Shown in pieces: positions 20,013-31,788 of a stretch of DNA of 64,000 nucleotides. A program made the translations under genes and the position numbers. This stretch comes from Dipteris shenzhenensis (taxonomy: Eukaryota > Polypodiophyta > Polypodiopsida > Gleicheniales): assembly GCA_047967505.1 (NCBI GenBank), contig CM106541.1; one strand, given 5' to 3'. Every line of letters begins with the position of its first letter. Positions within the stretch are counted from its first letter, which is position 1. The notes beneath the pieces are model-generated. The model did no database searches. It was given only the letters and a program-made list of their open reading frames with translations, and was not told the DNA's origin.

Positions 20013-22470
20013 TCCCTTGTCTTCCGCTGAGACATTGAGATTCTTGAGAGTGCGAGAGAGATTGTGAGATTGAGAGTTCTCTTGAGTGATTGTGAGATTT
20101 TTTCCCTTCACTTCCGTTGAGAGAATTTTCGTCCATTGAAAGAAATTTCCGTCATTGTTCTTGAGAGAATTCCTTGATTGAAAGCAAGAGAGATTGTGAG
20201 TGATCTCTGCAAGAGAATCATGTGAAAGAGTTCTTCGAGTGTATCCTTATGAGAGATAGATAAGGAGAACATAGAGAAAATAGACATCCTATTGTTTGAG
20301 AGCAAGAGCCGAAGCTCTACTGGTTTTGAGAGAAAAGAGAGAGATTCCGTTCATTGCATTCTTGTGAGAAAAAGATATCTGTAGAGGTCCTATAGAGAGA
20401 GAAGGAGCCTCTTCGACTACAATTCTGTTACTCCATTTTTTGCGACTCAGTTTAGCATCAAGGCTCAATGACCTCTTGGCTGCAACGATGGCTCTTCAAA
20501 GCTCCAAAATTGCTCCAATTGCCTCGCATTATCTTCTAAGGCAACGTATCCCGTAGGGTGACCTTTGTCAACGTCCACGGGCCTCCAAGCAATGCTTCAA
20601 CTCCGACTGCAAAGATCCAAAGCCCACGCTCTCAGCAAACTTCGATGCCCGCGACTCAAGCTCCTTCTTTGAGCATGCCACCGCAGCAGCATGGGCTGCT
20701 GCAACGGACTAACTCCATAGTGGAGTATCGATCGACCTCCATGCTTGCTGCAAACTACCTACGACGACCAACGACGGCTCTAGCTCCTGTGCCTCATCAG
20801 ATGATGTTGCAGGTAGACGTATCGAAAGCTTCTTTGGGCCTATTTCGACCCCAGCCCATTTGAAGCTTTCCTCTACATCCGTCGTGGTTTCTTGCCCGGT
20901 CTTTTCGTAAGGTTCAAATCCATCGGTACTGCATACCGAATACTTGTCTGCCTCCACTGCAGCAGGAGACTTGTTTTTCTTTGTCTGTGCAGAAGCTCGC
21001 CGATCCAGTGTTCAACTGCCCAAATACCGCACACGAGTTTCTCGTGGAGGTTGCCATTTGGCCATCTCTCGTCCCGAGCCTTTGCCTCTCCAAACGGGCT
21101 CCCTCCAGCGCATCGCCGCCAGCCAACGGACGACCTCCGAAGGCACCTCAACGATCAGCACCCGGCCGCCTCCATCAACGGAGAAGATGACGGAATCTCC
21201 AAGATTCTGTCAGAATCTTGGATAGATTCCGGTGCACCATTGGTCGACACGTGGCAGATAGGATAGCACCACAGTCCGGTGAAGATCACCTTGGGTTAAC
21301 TGGCTGACCCACAGTTGGACACGTGTCACACCCTTATCCACACTGCCACGTCATCTGCCACGTCACTTGTGCCACGTCATCTGTGCCACGTCATCTGCCA
21401 CATCATCTGGCCACGTCATCTGTGCCACGTCATCTGCCATGTCACTTGTGCCACGTCATCTGTGCCACGTCATCTGCCACATCATCTGGCCACGTCATCT
21501 GTGCCACGTCATCTGCCACGTCACTTGTGCCATGTCATCTGTGCCACGTCATCATTGCCACGTCATCAGTGCCACGTCATCAGTGACACCTCAGCACTGC
21601 CACCTCAGCACAGAGCTTCACTGGCACACCTCTTGCTAAGCACAGTGCCACATCATCACTGCATGTGACTCACAGTGACACATCATCATTGAGCACCATT
21701 TGCACTCCTTTTGCCCCTCCACCTAGATCAAGTCATATCTCTTGATCCAGGAAGAATTTGAGGGTGCTCCAAAAAGGAAAGTCACTCGATTTTTCGTGCT
21801 CTACGCGCTCGTTACATCACGCGCACATTTCGGCGCAAGTTACACTCACATTTAAGCCTCGCCGACAAAACCACTTCCTTCACACACATTTGCCTCTATA
21901 TCGACGCATCTGACCCAGCACTTAAAAAGAACAAAAGAAAAGGAATTATTTGCTACTCTTTCATCGATCGACGGTTGGTTTAGATCTAGATCAGAGTAGA
22001 CTAGATCGCCATAGAGGGGACGCTTTGAATTCCCTAAGTTGCCAATCTAAGCCATGCCCGAAATTCCCGACTAGTACCTACTCGGAGTCAGTCCATACGC
22101 TCACATCCGATTTCACATCATTACATTACCTGAAACCTTACGTTCATCAGTTCAGTGAGCAGACTTCAGAGTTCAGAGGCATTGCAGATTGATTCAGTGG
22201 GCAGATAGCACTTGATTTCACACACACATGCCACCATTGTAAAGCCTATTTGGCTATTTCACGGCATCGTGCACATCATTTTTCAGCCTTGTAAAGCCTC
22301 TTGGCTATTCCCGGCATCATTGCCACAAGCCTTGTAACACAGGTCAGATTTTATTTACTGCAGTTCTATCTTCACCGACGGTACAGAGATTTCACTTGGC
22401 ATCTTCAGTGTATTTGCAGTTGATTCATACAGAGTTTTCCAGGACACTTTTTGAGTACATTGTTTGCACC
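20013..22470 (+). other. CopA 5' leader
   Basis: A long (2.46 kb) untranslated region with many short ATG frames before gag. It contains the ACGT-motif tandem array at 21345-21590. No structural gene recognised; short frames in the array are products of the repeat. Confidence 0.7.
21345..21590 (+). repeat. 79-bp tandem repeat with 14 CCACGTCA motifs
   Basis: The unit marker GTCACTTGTG recurs at 21362, 21441 and 21520 (period 79). Within each unit the short motif GCCACGTCATCTGT repeats. I count 14 exact CCACGTCA (complement TGACGTGG), an ACGT-core bZIP-type site. Confidence 0.88.
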
Positions 22471-22782
22471 ATGTCGACTAGCAACCTCAATCTGGAGGCA
22501 TCTGCTAAGTTAGACAACTCCAATTACGGTACATGGAAATACCGAATGGAGACCATTCTTGTGCTTCAGGACAAATGGGAGTATGTCGATGGATCCATAC
22601 CTAGACCATTGGCCGATCCAGCCACCAGTAGCTCTACTCCATCTGATGTCACAGCACCAGCAACGGGATCTACATCGGGATCTACATCTACACAAACAGT
22701 TTCTGCATCAGTAGCAGATCCTGCCATTGCCCGAGCTCAAGCAGAAAATGGGATAAGAAAGATAAGTATGCCTATCACCTGA
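22471..22782 (+). pseudogene. CopA Gag, N-terminal part
   Basis: The start ATG at 22471 (after GCACC) gives MSTSNLNLEASAKLDNSNYG, the normal copia Gag start, followed by TWKYRMETIL and a Ser/Thr-rich loop. A one-base frameshift near 22747 (run of As) moves the protein to the next frame, where WDKKDKYAYHLIKQ continues. Gag forms the particle that packages element RNA. Given the near-identical LTRs, the frameshift is recent or a sequencing error. Confidence 0.88.
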
Positions 22783-24575
22783 TCAAGCAGAATGTGCAAG
22801 ATGTCATGCTAGGACAGCTCAACACAGTCAAGACATCAAAAGAAGCATGGGATATGTTCGCAGCTCTCTACGAGTCCAAGAACACATCCAGGATTCTCAC
22901 CCTGAGAAACCAGATCAACCAGAGTTTCCGCAACAGCAATGAAACTGGTCATGCTTATGTACTCCACATCAAAGACTACAACAATCAACTTGCAGCAGCA
23001 GGAGAGACTATGAATACCGCAGAAATGGTTCAAGTAATTTTGAATGGACTAGGAGAAGGATATGAGACTCTGGTCCAGAGTATTGCCATCCAACGGCAAA
23101 TTCCAACACTTGAAGAACTTCAGTCAGTTCTACTTGGTGAAGAACTCAGGACTCAGGCCATTCAAGCACGTAAAGGTCATTCTAATGATCAGGCATTCAC
23201 CGCTTCAGATAGAAGTAGAGGCAAAGGCAGAAACAGAGGTAGATCATATCAGAAAAGTGGTCAAAATCAAAGTCAGAATCAGCATCAGCATCAGCAGCAT
23301 CCTCAGCAACATCAAAATCAGCAAAGAGGAAATCATTCCAACAGAGGAAGATTCCAAGGGCGAGGGAATGCATCCACCAATGTGTCAAACATTCAATGCA
23401 ACTATTGTCACAAGTTTGGACACTATGAAAGAGATTGCCACAAGAAGCAGTATGACCAAGGCGGTCAATCCAGCAGTAATCGAGGGAATTCCCGAGGAAG
23501 AGGAAATCATCGTGGTGGACATTCTAGTCACAGTCATTTTGCAAATGAACATGGAAATATGTTTCTTGCAAGTGAGGAATTGCATCAGACTGATACAATG
23601 CACCTAGACACTGATTTCAATCCCAAAGAAGATTTCAGTTATCAAGTCGACCAAGTGGAACAGGATCCTTGGTACATCGACAGCGGTGCATCATCTCATA
23701 TGACAAATCATCAGGAATGGTTCACAGAAATGAAGCCATTAGAAGGTCAAAAGAATGTCATCTATACAGCAGACAATACACCGAATCCGGTTCAAGGGAC
23801 AGGTATTATCCCTATGAACAATTTCACTGGTACAAAAGGATTAGTCAAAGATGTGCTCTATGTTCCGAAGCTCAGTAAGAACCTTTTGTCAGTAGGTCAA
23901 ATGACGGAACACAACTACAAAGTCATCTTCGACGGTGATGAATGCACTATCAGAGACAAATCCAAAAGAGGTCAGCTAGTAGCAAAAGGTGTCAAGGAAG
24001 GACGCTTATACAGGATGCTAGCTACAGTACCAGATAAGCATGCCATGTCAGCTCAAATGCAACAGATGCCACTATCTGCAAAATGGCACAAGAGATATGG
24101 TCATGTCAACTTCAAGTACTTGTTAGATCTCAGGAATCAAAATATGGCAATTGGGATTTCGAAGCTACAGTTTCTTGGAAAGGTTTGTGAAGCATGCTGC
24201 TTCGGCAAACAAAAGCAAACCAACTTTGTCAGAAGTACCTCTCGTGCACGAGGTATTCTTGATTTAATTCATACAGACGTATGGGGTTATGCCCAGACCC
24301 GCAGCATCAATGGTTCACTTTATTACTTGACCTTCATCGACGACTACAGCAGATATTGTTGGGTCTACTTTCTGAAAGAGAAATCTGAAGTGTTTGCCAG
24401 ATTTCAAGAATTCAAAGCCATGGTAGAAAACCAAACAGGCAGAAAGATCAAGGTCATGAGATCAGATAGAGGAGGTGAATACATGTCTTCAACCTTCATG
24501 AACTTTTGCAAAAATCACGGCATTCGAAAGACAATTCACATGTGCAGATACTCCTCAGCAAAATGCAATAGCTGA
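22749..24575 (+). pseudogene. CopA Gag C-terminus, protease and integrase core
   Basis: About 600 codons. In order: the UBN2 Gag body (WDMFAALYESKNTSRI), a Gln/His-rich basic region, the zinc knuckle CNYCHKFGHYERDC (about 23397), the protease WYIDSGASSHMTNHQEWF (about 23670), the pre-integrase zinc finger (WHKRYGHVN, CEACCFGKQ), and the integrase core with DLIHTDVWG, FIDDYSRYCW and MRSDRGGEY, giving two catalytic aspartates. A one-base shift at about 24535 moves the catalytic-glutamate segment (TPQQNAIAERKNG) to the next frame. Otherwise the sequence is well preserved. Confidence 0.92.
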
Positions 24576-26730
24576 AAGAAAGAATGGGACTTTAGCAGAC
24601 AGTGCTAGAGCAATGCTTAGTGAAAAGCATCTTTCGAATCAGTATTGGGCAGAAGCAATAGCTACAGCTAACTACTTGCTTAATCGGCTTCCTACCGAAC
24701 CGATACAAGGTATGACTCCTTATGCAGCATTCACTGGACACAAGCCACGCATTGGGCATCTCCGCATATTTGGTTGCATAGCATATGCCCACATACATGA
24801 TGATCATCGCAGAAAATTGGATGCGAAGTCACGCAAATGCATCATGGTTGGCTACAGTGAAGAAAGTAAAGCATACAAATTGTATGATCCCATCAACCGC
24901 AAAGTCATTATCTACAGAGATGTAATCTTCGATGAGGAATCAGAATGGAAAACCTCACCTACACAGGAGATAGAAGCATCGACTTCACAGTCATCTACAG
25001 AACAGGTTGATGAAGAAGAGCAAGAATCGCTAGCAACACCCCAATCAGCATCACAGCAGCTCAGACGGTCTACTAGGGAAAGCAGACCACCAGCCAGATT
25101 GACATATGCTCAGAAAGGCAAAGCAATTCAGGTGGAAACCACCAACTATGCTCTTATGACTACCATCATGGCTACAGAAGAGCCAGTGTACTTCGAAGAC
25201 GCAGTAGATAAGCCAGAATGGCAAACTGCAATGAATGAAGAAATGGATGCTTTGTATAAAAATAACACTTGGGAATTATGCGACCTTCCACCAGGAAAGA
25301 AGGCCATAGCCAACAAATGGGTATACAAAGTGAAGTACAATCCAGATGGCAGTATTCAGAGATACAAAGCCAGATTAGTTGCAAAAGGATTTGCACAACA
25401 ATATGGCCAAGATTATGATGAGACTTATGCTCCAGTAGCAAAGATGGATTCCATACGGTTCTTGATATCACTGGCGACACTCAGTAAATGGAATGTGTAT
25501 CAGCTCGATGTCAAGAATGCATTTCTCAATGGTTATCTAGACGAGGAAGTCTACATGCAACAACCAGCCGGTTATGTTGAACCAAGACAGGAAAACAAGG
25601 TTTGCCATCTCAAGAAAAGTCTCTATGGCTTAAAGCAAGCACCCAGAAGTTGGTACAGCAGAATTGACAAGTATTTTGCTAATCTGGGATACATGAAGTC
25701 CAATGCAGATCATACTCTCTACTACAAAGTTCAAGGGGAAGATATTACTATTGCACTTTTGTACGTAGATGATCTGATTGTGACAGGAAGCAAGGATAGC
25801 TTCATCAGAAAGCTAAAACAAGACTTATCTGCAGAGTTCGACATGAAAGATCTTGGACTTATGCACTATTGTCTTGGAATTGAGTTCTGGAGAGATTCCA
25901 ATAGCACATTCATGAGTCAGCTCAAATATGTTGACAGTCTCCTGAAGAAGTTTCATATGGCAGATTGCAAGATTGCAGCCACTCCCATGGAACAGAGTTT
26001 GAAACTTACTAAAGATTCAGAAAAGCCTACAGTCAATGACAGATACTACAGGCAACTCATTGGATCTCTTATATATCTGACAATCACACGGCCAGATATT
26101 TGTTATGCAGTAAGCTCACTAGCACAGTTTATGGCAAATCCAAAACAGTCTCACTGGAATGCAGCCAAAAGAGTCTTGAGATACATCAGAGGTACAAGAC
26201 AATTTGGGATAGAATACAGAGGAAGTCATCCACGGTTGCATGGATACTGTGATAGTGACTATGCTGGAGATCATGAGACCAGGAGATCGACACAGGGATA
26301 TGCATTTTTCCTTGGTCAAGGTGCTATATCATGGTTGTCAAACAAACAGCCAACTGTTTCTTTGTCTTCAACTGAAGCAGAATATAGAGCACTCACTACA
26401 GGTGCATGTGAGGCTATATGGCTCAGAAGACTATTGTCAGAAACAGATTACTTTGATGAGTCAAAGCCAACAACAATATACTGTGATAATCAATCGGCTC
26501 AAGCATTGGCCAAAAATCCAGTATATCACTCCAGAACAAAGCACATTGATGTCAGAGAGCACTTCATCAGAGAAAGAGTGTTACTTGGTGACATCACACT
26601 GCAGCATTGTGATAGCAAAGAAAATGTTGCAGACATCTTTACCAAACCACTCGGTAAAGAGCTATTCGAGAAACACCGACTAGCTCTTGGTTTGATGCAG
26701 AGGAAGGACATTCCCATTAAAGGGGTGTGA
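24532..26730 (+). pseudogene. CopA integrase C-terminus, RT and RNase H
   Basis: About 730 codons, intact within this frame. It starts with the segment carrying the integrase catalytic glutamate (AERKNG), then RIFGCIAYAHI and the linker SRPPARLTYAQKG. RT follows with TWELCDLPPGKK, YKARLVAKGFAQQYG, DVKNAFLNGYLDEEVYM and the active site YVDD (25762-25773), then RNase H with DSDYAGDHETRRST, SSTEAEYRAL, CDNQSAQALAKNPVYH and HIDVREHFIRE. It ends in KDIPIKGV at a purine-rich AAAGGGG. RT makes the cDNA inside the particle. No missing catalytic residue was noticed. Confidence 0.93.
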
Positions 26731-26818
26731 TGGAATGTAATGCTCAGTCCTTCTTCGATTCCCCAGAATCATCATCTTGAGGGAAGGCCTACTTCACGAT
26801 GTTGATCTTGAGGGAAGG

Positions 26819-27019
26819 TGTTGAGAGCTCACGCTCAACATCATGTGATCATGTGTGCATAGCACCATCACGTGATCATATGTGCATAGCACTAACCTTA
26901 TAGAGTGCTATAAAGGAAAGGGTTAGCTTCCCTAACCCTAACCCTAAAAGGGTTTGTATATATTCTATTTTTTCAACTAATTCTAGTGTACAGTTAGTCA
27001 TTTGTGGTGTGCTCTCTAG
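26819..27019 (+). repeat. CopA 3' LTR, truncated
   Basis: Starts right after the purine tract GAGGGAAGG and matches the 5' LTR with one difference, then stops at CTCTCTAG, lacking the last 56 bp. Confidence 0.9.
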
Positions 27020-27028
27020 GAGGGAAGG

Positions 27029-27206
27029 TGTTGAGAGTTCACGCTCAACATCATATGATCACGTGATGGTGCTATGCACACATGATCACATGATGTTGAG
27101 CGTGAACTCTCAACACCTTCCCTCAAGATCAACATCATGAAGTAGGCCTTCCCTCAAGATGATGATTCTGGGGAATCGAAGAAGGACTGAGCATTACATT
27201 CCATCA
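27029..27206 (-). repeat. Inverted copy of the CopA U3/polypurine region
   Basis: 27029-27054 repeats the LTR start in direct orientation. 27051-27206 is the reverse complement of 26728-26882. Together 27029-27115 form a long hairpin. The final bases CCATCA correspond to the start of TGATGG at 26728, just after a second purine tract (AAAGGGGTG). Confidence 0.9.
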
Positions 27207-27377
27207 GAGGGAAGGAGAGAGGGAGGGAGATTCAAAATTTGAAATTCAACTTTTGAAAAGTGGCCCCCTCCCTTCATTGATGGGTGGAGAGGTGGGCTCA
27301 ATTGTGGGCTTAACCCACCTAGGTTGGGCTGGTTAGGCCCTTTTGGGACCCTCCAAGCCCCTTGCATAAGCATTCCC

Positions 27378-27980
27378 CTCAAACCCTGCAAGGTGAGTAG
27401 GGGGGTAGTAAGGGTCAAATCCGGCCTCCATTGGCTAACCACTACTGCTCACCATGAGTTTTCCTCCAATTGGGGATCTTGGCTGAGTAGAATTACCTCT
27501 CCAATTGGCTCCATGAGTACAAGCCCCCTTCAGGTCCAAAGCTCTGAATAGAGTTGAATATGGTGGTGCCCCACAGAATGTTAGACATGCTCAAACCCTA
27601 CAAGGTGAGCAACAGGGTAGTAAGGGTCAAATTGGACCTCCATTGGCTAATATATGTGGTTGCCACTACTGCTCACCATGAGTTTTCCTCCAATTGGGGA
27701 TCTTGCCTAAGTAGAATTACCTCTCCAGATGGCTCCATGAGTACAAGCCCCCTTCAAGTCCAAAGCTCTAAAGAGAGTTAAATATGGTAGTGCCCCTCAG
27801 AATGTTAAACATGCTCAAACCTCATGAGGTGAGCAAGGGGTAGTAAGGGTCAAATCGGACCTCCATTGGCTAACATATGTGGTTGCCACTACTGCTCACC
27901 ATGAGTTTTCGAGGGATCTTGGTTGAGTAGAACTACCTCTGTAGTTGGCTCCATGAGTACCATGGAAGAGCCCCCATTAG
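27378..27980. repeat. Tandem repeat, about 212-224 bp unit, 2.7 copies
   Basis: Units begin CTCAAACC at 27378, 27590 and 27814 and share AGGGTCAAATCxGACCTCCA and TACTGCTCACCATGAG. The third is shortened. No coding frame spans the units. It lies just upstream of the GypC pol relic and may be part of that element's gag-side region or an independent satellite-like block. Confidence 0.85.
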
Positions 27981-28109
27981 GTTCGGAAGCTCCAAAGTTC
28001 TGAAATACCAAAGGCTTCCATCACGGGCAAGGGGGAAGCCACCCAAAAGGGGGTGGAGGAGGAGGATTAAGAAAAGGAGGACCTGCCAATAGGTACCTTC
28101 TCATTATAA

Positions 28110-28925
28110 GGTCTACATGATAGAGGACCACAAAATCTTATACCAGAAAGCCAAGATAGCCCAGGAAGCAGGGTGCTTCCAAGGATACGATGGCCCAACA
28201 AAAGTTAAGGAAGTGAACCTAATGCCAGTAGGGACGTAGCCAACACTAGTATACATAGCAGATGATCTCACCCCCAACAAGGAGCATTCCTTAATTGCCA
28301 TCCTATGAGAATACTAAGGACTGCATGGCCTAGAAGTTTACAAATATGAAGGGTGTTACTGCTGAAGTTATGCAGCACACTATACCAATGATAGATGACA
28401 TTAGGCCAGTGCAATTCCTTCCCTATCCTATGAGTCCCAAATATGCGCTCATAGTGAGGGAGGAGATCCAAAACTCATAGATGCAGATTTCATCTATTAG
28501 ATAGAGCATACAGACTGGGTGTCACCCATTGTGATAGTCTTGAAGAAGAATGGAAAGATCCAAGTATGTGAAGACTTGAAAAAGGTAAATGCTGCCACAA
28601 GGCACGACCATTACCCATTGCCTTTCACGGAGCATATACTAGAAAGAGTAGCCAAGAGGAAGGAAGCTTACAGCTTTCTAGATGGGTTTTTGGGGTACAA
28701 CCAGGTATCCATTTCCTTGAAGATCAACATAAAACCGCCTTTGCAATAGATTGGGGTGTGTATGTGGCGAAAGTGATGATATTTGGACTCACCAATGTGC
28801 CCACCACATTTCAATGGGCTAATGATCACCGCCTTCAAGGAGCACCTAAGAGACTTCTTAGAAGTCTTATTGGACAACTTGTGCATGAACTCAAGATGGG
28901 ATGATCATCTGAAGCTAGTTCTTGA
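28110..28925 (+). pseudogene. GypC: Ty3/gypsy protease-RT linker and RT, first part
   Basis: Decayed pol. Landmarks are a linker with QEAGCFQGYDGP, YIADDLTPN, then RT proper: WVSPIVIVLKKNGKIQV, VNAATRHDHYPLPFT and YSFLDGFLGYNQVSI, then VMIFGLTNVPTTFQ in a shifted frame and FLEVLLDNLCMNSRWDDH. The polymerase site appears as LLDN where xLDD is expected. Several stops and frameshifts show long decay. The frame is interrupted at 28926 by a MITE. No LTR of this element was identified in the window. Confidence 0.85.
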
Positions 28926-29374
28926 CCCAGGGGATTCACAGGGGGAAACTTATGATATCACGTGAGTGTACAATAGGGGTTTTTTTTGAAATGAGGCATA
29001 AGCTTATACATTAGGGGTGGGGTCCCTTTTTATTTTTTCCCAATATTGAATTTAAGTTAGGGGGCCATGCCATATTTAAGAGGGGGGGGACTTAGTATAG
29101 CCTACCTTGCGTAACTAGTCCGAACAAGTTTGGTTTTGTTTATGGTTTTAAATAGTCATAGGGAAAGTAATCAAAATTTTCTTTTTGTGTAATCTAAATG
29201 CTTGAGAAATAACGTAGATTTAAGGAAAGGGGGGGACATAATAGAATTTTGGTGGTATCTTATAAGCTTAAATAGGGGTGTTTTATCATCCTACATGGAT
29301 CTTAAATAGGGGGTTTTCTTGAAGTTCATGCACGCAGGTGATGCCCCCCTTTAATGAAGAGTGAATCCCCTGGG
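28926..29374. mobile_element. hAT-like MITE
   Basis: A 449-bp element with 14-bp perfect terminal inverted repeats CCCAGGGGATTCAC (28926-28939) and its complement (29361-29374), flanked by the perfect 8-bp duplication GTTCTTGA (28918-28925 and 29375-29382). An 8-bp duplication and a CAGGGG-type terminus are typical of hAT elements. There is no coding capacity; the interior is rich in G and T runs. It interrupts the GypC RT. Confidence 0.93.
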
Positions 29375-29382
29375 GTTCTTGA

Positions 29383-30122
29383 GAGGTGCAGATATCCCTA
29401 AATCCTCTCAATTGTCAATTTTGGGTCAAACACCGCATGATTCTCGATCACATAGTGTCCAAGAATGACATCTCCATGGATTGCAATAATATCAATCTCA
29501 TTCTAGAGCTACCCCCCCCCACACAAATGCCAAGGGAATGCAATGGTTTATGGGGCATACGGGTTACTATCAAAGATTCATCCTGTTCTACACAAACATA
29601 GTTCAGCCATTGTACAATTTGTTAGGCTAAGTCTTTGAGTGGACAGAGGAATGTTAGAGATCCTTTAAGCCCTCAAGCTAGCTCTGGCTACAATACTGGC
29701 ATTGCATGATGCCAATTGGAATCTAATATTCCACATCCACATAAATGCCCTCAAACTTTGCTATCAAATTCTTGTTAGCCCAACCGGGGAGTGCAACTTG
29801 GACTAACAGATGTACTTACCAGTCAAAAATTAAACGATGTCGAGGTTAATTACACTACAAAGAGGGAAGGCCTAGCATGGTTTATGCAGTTAAGAAGTTT
29901 AGGCATTACGTGCTAGCCAACAAAGTTGTATTTTTTGTTTATCATCAAGCACTACTATACCTGGTTAACAAGCCCTGCATGATAGAATGCATACCAAGGT
30001 GGATATTGATCCTCTTGGAGTTCAACTTCACAGTCATTGTCATGCATAAAGGAAAGACCCATGTCCTAGCCAACCACCTCTCCAAGATTCCCAAAGGAGA
30101 AGCTCCAACTAGAGTGGAGGAT
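29383..30122 (+). pseudogene. GypC: RT end and RNase H
   Basis: Continues the pol after the MITE: SLNPLNCQFWVKH, DHIVSKNDIS and ELPPPTQMP are the gypsy RT thumb/connection, then RNase H with LATILALHDANWNLIFHIHI, REGLAMVYAVKKFRHYVLAN and HQALLYLVNKP, ending GKTHVLANHLSKIPKGEAPT. Stops and frameshifts are frequent between 29600 and 29860. The frame continues across CopB: ...RVED is followed after 33827 by DDLPNSPLFLID. Confidence 0.85.
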
Positions 30123-30360
30123 CGCTCAACATCATGTGATCATGTGTGCATAGCACTATCACGTGATCATATGTGCATAGCACTAACCTTATAGAGTGCT
30201 ATAAAGGAAAGGGTTAGATCCCCTAACCCTAACCCTAAAAGGGTTTGTATATATTCTATTTTTTCAACTAAATCTAGTGTACAGTTAGTCATTTGTGGTG
30301 TGCTCTCTAGCTATGCCCTCTCTCCTCATCTCCACTCTTCTCCTCTCCCCTCTTCATATT
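30123..30360 (+). repeat. CopB 5' LTR
   Basis: Starts CGCTCAACATC (the first 13 bp of the family LTR are absent) and ends CTTCATATT, short of the usual TTGTCA. The sequence after it is TGGCGAGTTTCAAGAGCC instead of TGGTATCAGAGC. Confidence 0.88.
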
Positions 30361-31780
30361 GTGGCGAGTTTCAAGAGCCAAAGCTTCCAAGAGCCCACAA
30401 CTAGCCATATGCTTCTGCAATGACCGTTTCGGGATTCTCCACCAGATTTTCATCGCTTGATCAACCACTGCGTTATGCTTAATTGTTTGCTAGGCCTCCT
30501 AATATCCAAAACGGAGGGTGCAGCAATTCCTCACTTGTTCCAGATTTCTGATTCTACCGATGGCTCCAACAAAGTTCCACACGGACTCCACTTCAGCAAA
30601 GGCTCCCATTGATAGCATCAAACAAGCCTCTAAACTCCTCCAACAAACATCGAACTCCAAGCGGGCCTCCAAAGCAATCGACGCCAGCGAAGCGGCTCCT
30701 ACACCATGCTCCATACAATGCAATAGCCTTCATATCAGCTCCTCTACGATCTAGCAGCAGCGAATCTGCAAGAGCTCCAAGCCCACCAACAGACGGGCCT
30801 CAACGCTCTAGTTGTTGTGTGCTCCATTGAGCGCAAACGCCTCGCACATGACAGGTTGTAGCTCCAAAGATCCAAAGGTAAGGTTGTGCCACCCGACAGC
30901 TGACTCTACTCCAACAGCAACCATAGCCGCCGACGGCTCCTTTCTGCGAGCTCCCTAGCGGACAGCGCCACCTAGCGAACAAAGCCAGCGCCTCAGACTT
31001 CTGCAGCCTAGCACCTCCTCTCTAGCATTGTGCAAGGCTCCATCAACCAACACCATCGACGAAACAAGCTCCCATACGGCCGGCGCCTCCACACATGGAG
31101 CTCACGGGCTCCCAAGCTCAGCATCGTCGAAGTTTCATCGACAGAATCTCACAGATTGCGTCAGCACCTTAAAAGATTTCGGCTGACCACGTAGCGACAT
31201 GTGGCCAGGTCTTATCCTCTGGGTCACCACACCAGGGCTTGGTCAAGGACCAGCCACATGGCAGACCTTATCTGCCACATCATCACCCTCGTTCAGCGTG
31301 CCATGTCATCACATTATCCTGACACATGGCAGTCGATTGCCACATCATCACTAAAAGCCACATCATCAATGCCACATAAGCAGCCACGTCAGCAGCCCAG
31401 CTCAATTGACATGTCATCAGTACCACGTCACCAAGCCATGTCATCACCGACTGCCACGTCATCATCAACTGCCATGTCATCAACCACGTCACATGTGCCA
31501 CATCATCAGGGACACGTCATCAGTGCCACATCATTGCTTCCACATCAGCATTGCCATGTCACCTTGTTGACATCATCTATGCCACCTTAGCACTGCCACC
31601 TCAGCAGTCCAATCAGAACTAACTCTCTGCAGGCACAGTCCCTTGCCAGGCACACTGTGCACACACTACATGTGCACACTCTTGCCACCTCAGCGCAGAA
31701 CTTCACAGGCACATCTCTTGCTAGGCATAATGCCACATCATCATTGCATGTGACTCACAGTGACACATCATCATACAGGA
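30361..31780 (+). other. CopB leader
   Basis: Related to the CopA leader. It keeps a dispersed set of CCACGTCA/CCACATCA motifs at 31390-31530 rather than the ordered 79-bp array, and a matching end (GCATGTGACTCACAGTGACA) that joins directly to the integrase-tail region at about 31774, a deletion of the interval equal to CopA 21690-24962. Confidence 0.75.
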
Positions 31781-31788
31781 GATAGAAG

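Larger units (their letters stand above)
19744..27206 (+). mobile_element. Ty1/copia element CopA with an inverted 3' end
   Basis: 5' LTR 19744-20000 (257 bp), PBS 20001-20012, a 2.46-kb leader, gag-pol 22471-26730, polypurine tracts, and a 3' LTR 26819-27019 that is cut short. The 201 bp shared by both LTRs differ at one position, so the insertion is recent. After the truncated LTR comes the first 26 bp of the LTR again, then an inverted copy (27051-27206) of 26728-26882. The whole unit is bounded by GAGGG (19739-19743 and 27207-27211), in a GA-rich target present on both sides. Confidence 0.87.

Noticed and set aside
21345-21590. CRISPR-like array
   Set aside because: No unique spacers between repeats, plant retrotransposon context, and no cas-like genes.
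21315-21668. Three overlapping open frames of repeated HVICHV/ATSSVPRHL
   Set aside because: They are translations of the CCACGTCA tandem repeat in three frames; no coding signal beyond the repeat.
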